A DNA stretch of 64,000 nucleotides from JAAFIW01 sp031414805 (GTDB lineage: Bacteria > Pseudomonadota > Gammaproteobacteria > Burkholderiales > Burkholderiaceae_C). The stretch covers positions 69,841 to 133,840 of the forward strand of contig JANOQJ010000080.1 in assembly GCA_031414805.1 (NCBI GenBank), written 5' to 3'. Positions 1-6,209 of this stretch are shown here, one piece after another (the first letter of the stretch is position 1; each line of letters starts with the position of its first letter). The notes beneath the pieces are model-generated. The model saw nothing but the letters and a program-made list of their open reading frames with translations, was not told the DNA's origin and ran no database searches. The position numbers and the translations under genes are program-made.

Positions 1-216
1 TGCCTTGATAGGAGCCAGCACCTGCTGGGCCTGCTCGTCATATCGTTCTTTGGTCGCTTGCGTGCCGGCAAAGCGCGTGGCGAAGGCAGGGATGGACGTG
101 ACCGCGGTGAACGCGGTGTAGTCGTGGTCAGGCCCCAGCAACTCGTTGTTTGCGGCCAGGTAGGCCAGCATGCGCTTGGTGTAGTCGCTTCCGTCTACTG
201 CTAACAGGATTTTCAT
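1..216 (-). CDS. universal stress protein, UspA family (3' end outside window)
   Basis: The minus strand reads from an ATG at 216 off the left edge, giving 72 residues. The start MKILLAVDGS is the first beta strand and nucleotide-loop entry typical of UspA-fold proteins, followed by a segment compatible with helix 1 (DYTKRMLAYL). UspA proteins are cytoplasmic stress proteins, often ATP-binding; the second half with the G-2x-G-9x-G(S/T) motif is outside the window, so ATP binding cannot be judged. The gene is divergent from the SDR gene at 408, and the shared 191-bp region carries one clear and one weaker copy of the TCTGT-N10-ACAGA motif. Family assignment is good; specific role is unknown. 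Confidence 0.8.
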   Translation of the reverse strand, partial: MKILLAVDGSDYTKRMLAYLAANNELLGPDHDYTAFTAVTSIPAFATRFAGTQATKERYDEQAQQVLAPIKA

Positions 217-270
217 TCAGCTGCTCTGTTGATGACCATGAATTGACCTTGCCTGACTCACCGTGGTTGG

Positions 271-290
271 TCTGTGCGCTAGCCAACATA
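271..290 (-). promoter_or_regulatory. candidate operator, TCTGT-N10-ACAGA family (site 1)
   Basis: TCTGTGCGCTAGCCAACATA shares TCTGTGCGCYA with sites at 5569, 15145 and 16091. It lies 55 bp upstream of the usp start. A weaker relative (ATGTGCGCTATCGCACCGAC) is at 317-336. The regulator is unknown. Confidence 0.45.
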
Positions 291-407
291 AGCCCCCTGT
301 AAACAAAACTCTGCGCATGTGCGCTATCGCACCGACAGCCCTTGCCGCCAGGCCTACTGTCCCTGCACCGTTGCGGCTGTCGCGGCGAGCATTTGACAGG
401 ACTTTTT

Positions 408-1157
408 ATGTTGAAAAACAAAGTGGCGTTGGTTACCGGCGGTGGCTCTGGCATTGGCCGCGCAGTGGCCTTGGTGTGGGCGCGCGAAGGTGCCAAGGTG
501 GTGGTCAGCGACATCAACGCGGTCCAGGGCGAAGAAACCGCCGAGATGGTGCGGGCCAAGGGTGGGCATGCGCTGTTTGTCGAGACCGATGTGGGAAAAC
601 CGGCTGACGCGAAAACGCTCGTGGACCGCGCGGTGTCGCATTTCGGGCGACTGGATGTGGCCTGCAACAACGCAGGCATTGGCGGACCCAGTGCCCCGGT
701 CGCACAGTACCCGCTGGACGGCTGGGCCAACGTGATCAACATCAATTTGAACGGCGTCTTTTTTGGCATGCGCGAGCAGATTGCGGCCATGCTCAAAACG
801 GGTGGTGGCTCCATCATCAACATGGCCTCGATCCTGGGCGCGGTAGGCTCGGCCACCAATTCGGCCTACACCGCCGCCAAACATGGCGTGGTGGGCCTGA
901 CGCAGGCAGCCGCCATTGAGTACAGCGCGCACGGCATCCGCATCAACGCGGTGGCACCCGGCTTCATTCACACGCCGCTGGTGGCGGGCCTGGAAGGCAA
1001 CCCCGAAGTGAAAGCCATGCTCATCAAAGCCCACCCGATTGGGCGCTTGGGTCAGCCCGAAGAAGTGGCTGAATTGGTGGCCTGGCTGGCTTCAGACCGG
1101 GCGTCGTTTGTGACGGGGGCTTATTTACCGGTAGATGGCGGGTATTTGGCTCGCTGA
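408..1157 (+). CDS. short-chain dehydrogenase/reductase (SDR)
   Basis: A 249-residue classical SDR. The NAD(P)-binding glycine motif GGGSGIGRA is near residue 12, NNAG near residue 87, and the catalytic YTAAK follows a conserved serine region (IINMASILGAVGS), so the Ser-Tyr-Lys triad is complete. The C-terminal SFVTGAYLPVDGGY is the usual SDR ending. The ATG at 408 is chosen over an upstream in-frame start because GACAGGA precedes it by about 7 bp and the Rossmann strand MLKNKVALVTGG begins there. The substrate cannot be read from sequence; close relatives carry labels such as glucose or cyclopentanol dehydrogenase. Divergent from usp. Confidence 0.88.
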   Translation: MLKNKVALVTGGGSGIGRAVALVWAREGAKVVVSDINAVQGEETAEMVRAKGGHALFVETDVGKPADAKTLVDRAVSHFGRLDVACNNAGIGGPSAPVAQYPLDGWANVININLNGVFFGMREQIAAMLKTGGGSIINMASILGAVGSATNSAYTAAKHGVVGLTQAAAIEYSAHGIRINAVAPGFIHTPLVAGLEGNPEVKAMLIKAHPIGRLGQPEEVAELVAWLASDRASFVTGAYLPVDGGYLAR

Positions 1158-1191
1158 TTTCTAGTCGGCGGGAGATTGTCGCGTGAGGTGG

Positions 1192-1231
1192 ACTGAAAAA
1201 TGACGCTGTATATACTGCGTCATTTTTCAGT
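1192..1231. promoter_or_regulatory. 40-bp palindromic operator of the toxin-antitoxin operon
   Basis: Arms 1192-1206 and 1217-1231 are a perfect 15-bp inverted repeat (ACTGAAAAATGACGC and its complement). The 10-bp spacer contains the palindrome GTATATAC, so nearly all 40 bp are symmetrical. It ends 16 bp before the antitoxin ATG and includes a TATACT -10-like hexamer (1211-1216). This placement is typical of autoregulated TA operons, in which the antitoxin-toxin complex binds the operator. Confidence 0.7.
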
Positions 1232-1247
1232 TCAATGGAGCCAGCTC

Positions 1248-1493
1248 ATGACAGCCCGTGCCTTATTCAGTATCACAGACGAAGTTTTGAACCGTTTTCG
1301 CGACTTGGTGCCTTTTCGCGAACGAAGCCAGGAAGTTGAGCGCTTGATGCGCGAGGAAATCGCACGCCGGGAGTTGGCGCGTGAGCAGCACATTGAACGT
1401 TTGGCTCTGCAGGTGGAGTCGCGTGCTGATTTTGCGGATGTGCGAGCTGCCTCGGATGACGTGAATGCTGTGGCCGGCGAGGCGCTGGAGTGA
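1248..1493 (+). CDS. antitoxin of MazEF/PemIK-type pair
   Basis: An 81-residue acidic protein directly upstream of a MazF-family toxin. The ATG at 1248 has GGAG at 1237-1240. An earlier ATG at 1200 falls inside the operator palindrome and is rejected. The N-terminal part (ARALFSITDEVLNRFRDLV) could be a ribbon-helix-helix or related DNA-binding segment; the middle is a charged helix rich in Glu and Arg, and the acidic tail (DFADVRAASDD) would fit a disordered toxin-binding region. The stop overlaps the toxin GTG start by 4 bp, implying translational coupling. Identity rests mainly on the partner and layout. Confidence 0.7.
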   Translation: MTARALFSITDEVLNRFRDLVPFRERSQEVERLMREEIARRELAREQHIERLALQVESRADFADVRAASDDVNAVAGEALE

Positions 1494-1849
1494 TAGCAAC
1501 CGAAATCCGGCGCGGTGACATCTACATCGTTGACTTTGACCCACCCAAAGGGGCTGAGCTCAAAGTAGGCAGTGAAATCGTCAAACGCCGCCCCGCCGTG
1601 GTGATCTCTCGCAATGCGATCAACAAAATCCGCCGCACGGTGATGGTGGTGCCGCTGTCGTCATCGCCCACCCCGGTGGAGATTTTTGCGGTACCCGTGC
1701 CGTCTGCTGGAGTCAATTCAGTGGCGGTTTGCGACCAGTTGACTACGGTGAACAAGGCCACGCGGGTACTCAACCGGGTGGGTAGCTTGTCTGCGCAAGA
1801 CCTGCGATTAGTGGAACTGGGTTTGAAAGACGCCATGGGCTTGGTTTAG
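1490..1849 (+). CDS. MazF/PemK-family endoribonuclease toxin
   Basis: A 119-residue protein of normal MazF length. It opens with RRGDIYIVDFDPPKG, the conserved RG(D/E)(I/V) strand and the loop before the active site, then KRRPAVVISRNAINK and VMVVPLSSS, both PemK/MazF hallmarks, and a VCDQLTTV segment matching the usual CDQ(I/V)RT region. MazF enzymes cleave RNA at short single-stranded motifs and are neutralised by the cognate antitoxin. Start is GTG at 1490 (GTGA overlap with the antitoxin stop). Confidence 0.85.
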   Translation: MIATEIRRGDIYIVDFDPPKGAELKVGSEIVKRRPAVVISRNAINKIRRTVMVVPLSSSPTPVEIFAVPVPSAGVNSVAVCDQLTTVNKATRVLNRVGSLSAQDLRLVELGLKDAMGLV

Positions 1850-1850
1850 C

Positions 1851-2540
1851 TCATACCGCCGCCCCAAACCAGGCCCCCACACCCGCCGTCACCGCCATCG
1901 CCAGCGCACCCCAAAACGTCACCCGTAATACGCTGGGCCACAGCTTGGCACCACCCGCCCGCGCGGCAACGCCACCCAAGAGTGCCAGGAAGGCAATGGC
2001 GGTGACCGAAATGGCTGCAATCACATATTGCGGGGGTGCCAACGCCCCCACGACCAGCGGAAGTGCCGCCCCCACCGCGAAGCTGGCGGCGGACGCCAGA
2101 GCGGCTTGGAGGGGGCGGGCGCTGAGCTCGGGCGATAGGCCCAGCTCGTCGCGTGCGTGGGCACCCAAGGCGTCGTGTGCCATCAACTGCTGGGCAACTT
2201 GTTGCGCCAGCTGCGGCGTGAGCCCGCGTTTCTCGTAAATGGCGCTCAGCTCGCGTTGCTCGGCTTGAGGGTTGGCGAGCAGCTCGGCGGCTTCGCGCGA
2301 CAGATCGGCCTTCTCCGTGTCGGCCTGCGAATAGACCGACACATATTCCCCCGCCGCCATCGACATCGCGCCGGCCACCAGCGCGGCAATACCGGTCACC
2401 AGCAGGGCGTCAAAACCACCTGCAGCGGCAATGCCCACCAGCAAACTGGCGGTGGACACGATGCCGTCGTTGGCTCCCAGCACCGTCGCGCGCAGCCAGC
2501 CAATACGCTGGGTTTTGTGTATTTCTGCATGTCTTGCCAT
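1851..2540 (-). CDS. VIT1/CCC1-family Fe(II)/Mn(II) transporter
   Basis: A 229-residue membrane protein. The N-terminus IGWLRATVLGANDGIVSTAS is the signature first helix of the VIT1/CCC1 family (GxNDG(I/L)VS), followed by a Gly/Ala-rich second helix, MSMAAGEYVSV, a charged cytoplasmic segment (residues ~75-140, metal-binding domain in plant VIT1) and three further hydrophobic helices. Family members export Fe/Mn from the cytosol, or into vacuoles in eukaryotes. It sits between the TA pair and a P-type ATPase; an interspersed repeat lies just upstream (2551-2619). Confidence 0.88.
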   Translation of the reverse strand: MARHAEIHKTQRIGWLRATVLGANDGIVSTASLLVGIAAAGGFDALLVTGIAALVAGAMSMAAGEYVSVYSQADTEKADLSREAAELLANPQAEQRELSAIYEKRGLTPQLAQQVAQQLMAHDALGAHARDELGLSPELSARPLQAALASAASFAVGAALPLVVGALAPPQYVIAAISVTAIAFLALLGGVAARAGGAKLWPSVLRVTFWGALAMAVTAGVGAWFGAAV

Positions 2541-2550
2541 GATGGATCCT

Positions 2551-2619
2551 GTGCTATTAAATGGATAGCTGCTTGAGCAGTATTTACAAGGGTTGCAGCC
2601 GTATTTTGCTTAAAACAGC
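2551..2619 (+). repeat. GCTTGAGCA interspersed repeat, copy 1 (intergenic)
   Basis: GCTATTAAATGGATAGC, then the core GCTGCTTGAGCAGTAT, a CAAGGGT box and GCTTAAAA. It lies between the VIT gene and the P-type ATPase stop. The core can pair (CTGC-TTGA-GCAG). The TGA of the core is intact. Confidence 0.85.
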
Positions 2620-2641
2620 TTGTCAGGGCCTGGTTTGCGAA

Positions 2642-5461
2642 TCATCGCTGCCTTGCCTGCCAAAGCCTGGTGACCGCCTTGCGCAGCTCGCTGTACACCA
2701 GCACACCGCTGGCCATGCCCACGCACACGCCCCATTGCGCCAGTGTCAGCGGCGTTGTGCCAAAGGCCACGTTCAAAAAGCCGATGTGAACCACCGCCAC
2801 CTGCAGCAACGCAGACAGTGCAATCGCTCCCCACAGCCAGCGGTTGGCAAACAGCCCGACAAAAGCGCTCGTGATGTCTGAGCGGGCGGCCAGGCAGTTG
2901 AACAAGCTGGCAAAGACCAGCACGTTGAAGGCGGCGGTGCGGGCCATGGTCAAGTCCCCTTCGCCCGAGATCAAACCGCCAGGCAAATACATGTCCATCG
3001 TCAGAAGCGTGAGCACCGCTACCACCAAGCCAATTTCCACCACATCGAGCCACATGCGGGTATTGATGAGCCGCTCGGTGAGGGGCCGGGGCTTGCGGGC
3101 CATCAAATCGCCCACCGGCGGGTCAACACCCAGCGCCAGCGCGGGGCCGGAGTCGGTGACCAGATTGATCCACAGCAGCTGGGTGGCCAGTAGCGGAAGC
3201 ACGACAGATGCGCCATCGGTGCCGCCCCCAAGCCCCGTCAATCCAATCACGCTCGCACCCACCACGCCCAGAAAAACAGTGAGCACCTCGCCCATGTTGG
3301 ACGACAGCAGGTAGCGCAAAAACTTGCGGATGTTGTCAAACACCGCGCGGCCTTCGTGCACCGCTTGCACGATGGTGGCGAAGTTATCGTCCGCCAGAAT
3401 CATCTTGGCCGCCTCTTTTGTGACCTCGGTTCCGGTGATGCCCATGGCAATGCCGATGTTGGCGGCTTTCAGCGCCGGTGCGTCGTTCACACCGTCGCCC
3501 GTCATCGCCACCACCTGACCACCGGATTGCAGCGCCGCCACGATGCGCAGCTTGTGCGCCGGTGCCACCCGCGCAAACACGGAGGTTTCGCGCACGGCCT
3601 GGGCCAGCGCAGCGTCGTCCATGGCCTCGATTTGCGTACCCGTCAAAGCAGCCGCTCCGGCTTTGACGATGTCTAAATCTTGCGCAATCCGCAGCGCCGT
3701 CGACGGGTGGTCGCCGGTAATCATCACCACCCGAATGCCCGCGCGATGCGCCTCGCCAATCGCCACCGCTGCCTCTGGGCGTGCCGGATCCATGATGCCC
3801 ACCGTGCCGACAAAAATGAGGTCACGCTCCAGCGGGTGACCGCCCTCAATGTCTTCGTCGGCGTCCAGCGGGCGGTAGGCCACGGCCAGGGTGCGCAAGG
3901 CTGCGTTGGACAGCGTTTCCACGTCCGCCAGAATTTTCGCGCGCAGCGCCTCGTCGAGCGGCACCACATCCAGGCCCACGCGGGCGCGCGTGCAGCGATG
4001 CAGCAGCACGTCGGGTGCGCCTTTGGTAATCAGCATCACCGCGTCGCCGTGGTCGTGGTCTTTCTCCACCGTAGACATCAGCTTGCGCTGGGATGTGAAG
4101 GGAATCTCGGAGATGCGCTCGAAACGGCGCTTGCGGCTTTGCTCTAGATCAGCTGTACCCAGCTTGCGCTCGGCCACCAAAAAGGCCGCCTCGGTGGAGT
4201 CGCCGTGAATCTCCCACTGCCCATCTGCTGCCTGGCGCAAGTCGGCGTTGCCCGCCAGGCTACCGCCCCCCAGCAGCACCGTTTGCTCCGCCAACACGGG
4301 CCCAGCGGCCAGCGGCGCGCCCGCGTGCAATACCTGCCCCTGCGGCGCATAGCCCACGCCGGTCACTTCGGTGCTGCCCGATGCGGTAATGATCTTTTGA
4401 ATCGTCATTTCAGCACGCGTCAAGGTGCCGGTTTTGTCCGACGCAATCACCGAGGCGCACCCCAGGGTTTCAACCGACGACAGCTTTTTAACAATCGCGT
4501 GATGCTTTGCCATGCGCTGAACGCCCAGCGCCAGTACCACCGACAGGATGGCTGGCAAACCCTCCGGCACCGCAGCCACCGCCAGCGACACGCCGAGCAG
4601 CAAGATGGGCACTACATCGGCCACGCTGCGAATGTCCGACAGTGCGGCAATCGTGGCGACCACCACCACAGCAATCACTACCACTGCCACGCCCAGCATG
4701 CGCCCCACATGGGCCACCTCGGTTTGCAGCGGCGTGGGCGGCTCCACCGTGGCTTGCAGCAAATGGGCAATTTGGCCCATCTCGGTTTGCATGCCGCACG
4801 CTGTGACCACAGCCAACCCGGTGCCTTGTGACACCGAGGTGCCCTTGAACACCCGGTTCAACTGATCGCCCAGGCTGGCCGGTTTGTCCAGCGTGGTCGG
4901 GTCTTTTTGAATGGCCTGACTCTCTCCAGTCAGCGAGGCTTCGTGCACGCTCAAGGCGTGGGTTTCAATCAGGCGTGCGTCGGCCCCCACCGAGTCGCCT
5001 TCGCCCAGCACCAGCAAGTCGCCCACCACCAACTCCGCGCTCGGCACCCGCACCGCCTGCCCGCCGCGCATCACCGCCGAGGTGGCCGCCGTCATGCGCT
5101 GCAACGCTGCGACAGCCTGGTCGGCCTTGGCTTGCTGAACGAAGCCCAAAACCCCGTTGAGCAGCACCACGACGGCAATCACCACCGCATCGATCGGCCA
5201 GCCGACCTGGCCCTCTATCCACCACGCCATCAGCGCAATGGCGATAGCGGCAAGCAGCAGGTACACCAGCGGGTCTTGAAACTGCGCCAGTGCCTGTCGC
5301 CACTGGGCAGGCGGCGGCTCTGACGTGAGCTCATTGGGGCCATTGACGGCCAGGCGGCGCTGGGCTTCTTGGATTGTCAGGCCGTCTTGGGTGTTGGCTT
5401 GGGTGGACGCGGCGACATCTTCCCAGCGGGTGCAGGCGACGTCGGACACCGGTTCAGCCAC
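2642..5461 (-). CDS. cation-transporting P-type ATPase (Ca2+/Na+ type, P2)
   Basis: 939 residues with all P-ATPase landmarks: an N-terminal cation-ATPase domain, the actuator motif LTGES (~178), VPEGLPA in the M4 ion-binding helix (~298), phosphorylation motif DKTGTLT (~342) and hinge GDGVNDAPALKAANIG. The VPEGLP motif and layout place it with type II (SERCA/PMR1/Na,K-like) pumps, so Ca2+ efflux is the best guess; the substrate is not proven. A TCTGT-N10-ACAGA site lies ~108 bp upstream. Confidence 0.88.
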   Translation of the reverse strand: MAEPVSDVACTRWEDVAASTQANTQDGLTIQEAQRRLAVNGPNELTSEPPPAQWRQALAQFQDPLVYLLLAAIAIALMAWWIEGQVGWPIDAVVIAVVVLLNGVLGFVQQAKADQAVAALQRMTAATSAVMRGGQAVRVPSAELVVGDLLVLGEGDSVGADARLIETHALSVHEASLTGESQAIQKDPTTLDKPASLGDQLNRVFKGTSVSQGTGLAVVTACGMQTEMGQIAHLLQATVEPPTPLQTEVAHVGRMLGVAVVVIAVVVVATIAALSDIRSVADVVPILLLGVSLAVAAVPEGLPAILSVVLALGVQRMAKHHAIVKKLSSVETLGCASVIASDKTGTLTRAEMTIQKIITASGSTEVTGVGYAPQGQVLHAGAPLAAGPVLAEQTVLLGGGSLAGNADLRQAADGQWEIHGDSTEAAFLVAERKLGTADLEQSRKRRFERISEIPFTSQRKLMSTVEKDHDHGDAVMLITKGAPDVLLHRCTRARVGLDVVPLDEALRAKILADVETLSNAALRTLAVAYRPLDADEDIEGGHPLERDLIFVGTVGIMDPARPEAAVAIGEAHRAGIRVVMITGDHPSTALRIAQDLDIVKAGAAALTGTQIEAMDDAALAQAVRETSVFARVAPAHKLRIVAALQSGGQVVAMTGDGVNDAPALKAANIGIAMGITGTEVTKEAAKMILADDNFATIVQAVHEGRAVFDNIRKFLRYLLSSNMGEVLTVFLGVVGASVIGLTGLGGGTDGASVVLPLLATQLLWINLVTDSGPALALGVDPPVGDLMARKPRPLTERLINTRMWLDVVEIGLVVAVLTLLTMDMYLPGGLISGEGDLTMARTAAFNVLVFASLFNCLAARSDITSAFVGLFANRWLWGAIALSALLQVAVVHIGFLNVAFGTTPLTLAQWGVCVGMASGVLVYSELRKAVTRLWQARQR

Positions 5462-5568
5462 CGCGCCCAGCCGCTGCGGTTTTGGGAATGGGAGATAGAA
5501 GGATCATCAAGTGCCTTGCGCAAATCGTGTGGGGTGAAAACTCAGCGTAGTGGCACCCTGTCATCCCG

Positions 5569-5588
5569 TCTGTGCGCTAGCGAACACA
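5569..5588 (-). promoter_or_regulatory. candidate operator, TCTGT-N10-ACAGA family (site 2)
   Basis: TCTGTGCGCTAGCGAACACA, 108 bp upstream of the P-type ATPase start, in the same orientation relative to its gene as the other sites. The core CGCTAGCG is palindromic. Confidence 0.5.
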
Positions 5589-5597
5589 GCGTCTATT

Positions 5598-5656
5598 GCT
5601 ATAAAATATATAGCTGCTTGAGCAGTATATAAAAGGGCTAGTGGCTGTTTTGGCTA
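5598..5656 (+). repeat. GCTTGAGCA interspersed repeat, copy 2 (intergenic)
   Basis: GCTATAAAATATATAGC, core GCTGCTTGAGCAGTAT, AAAAGGGCT, then TGGCTGTTTTGGCTAT. Upstream of the P-type ATPase. TGA intact. Confidence 0.85.
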
Positions 5657-5791
5657 TGTAAGCTGTTGAGCGTCAGGAAAAAACGGGGTCATATTCCGCT
5701 CCCTTTGCCGGGCACATTGCCGCATTCAACACAAAACTCGCGGAACACCTCCCAGATTCCAATCGTTACGTTTTTGAAGCGTTATGGCTGC

Positions 5792-5854
5792 TTTAGTGCC
5801 AAATGGGTCGCTAGCCCCTGTGAATATTGCTCAAGCAGCTATGAAATAGATAGC
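5792..5854 (-). repeat. GCTTGAGCA interspersed repeat, copy 3 (intergenic)
   Basis: Minus-strand copy: GCTATCTATTTCATAGC, core GCTGCTTGAGCAATAT, CAGGGGCTAGC, ending in CACTAAA. With copy 2 it forms an inverted pair about 135 bp apart. TGA intact. Confidence 0.85.
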
Positions 5855-6209
5855 GTTTCAGGGTTGTCGTGCAGATCAAGGTGCGGCATCGCACAGACGG
5901 CACTGTGGTTTGGGTCCTCAATGGCGGCTCCTTCACCACGAAAGCATCAGTTATGAATCTGTCAACAGCAACTGGCCCCAACCCCAGTGGCAATGGCGCG
6001 GCGACACGGGCCATGTTTGACCACTTTGAACCTTCGCGTGCGGCGCCACGCCTAGCCGTTGGTGGGTCGGCAAACGGTCAACCAGGGCCTTTACAGCGCC
6101 CGCCAGTGGATGTTTCCTTCAAGCGACCCACGCTGCACTTGAAGCGCAGCCGCGCAGGTTGAACCACCGCGCACAGCGCATGGTTGTGGGCTTTTCGGTT
6201 TCTGCAACT

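Larger units (their letters stand above)
5462..6209. other. 748-bp stretch without a convincing gene
   Basis: It holds a TCTGT-N10-ACAGA site (5569-5588) and two interspersed repeats in opposite orientation (5598-5656 and 5792-5854). Between them is a unique ~135-bp segment including AACGGGGTCATATTCCGCTC, which vaguely resembles leader sequence seen beside IS200/REP-type transposase genes. An open frame at 5869-6162 (+, 97 codons) has no recognisable domain and an unusual composition; it may be a decayed gene or chance. Confidence 0.5.

Noticed and set aside
1200..1247. Longer antitoxin start at ATG 1200
   Set aside because: It lies inside the operator palindrome; ATG 1248 has a proper RBS.
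5869..6162. 97-codon open frame upstream of the Ca-ATPase
   Set aside because: No family, weak start context; kept only as a possible remnant in the gap entry.
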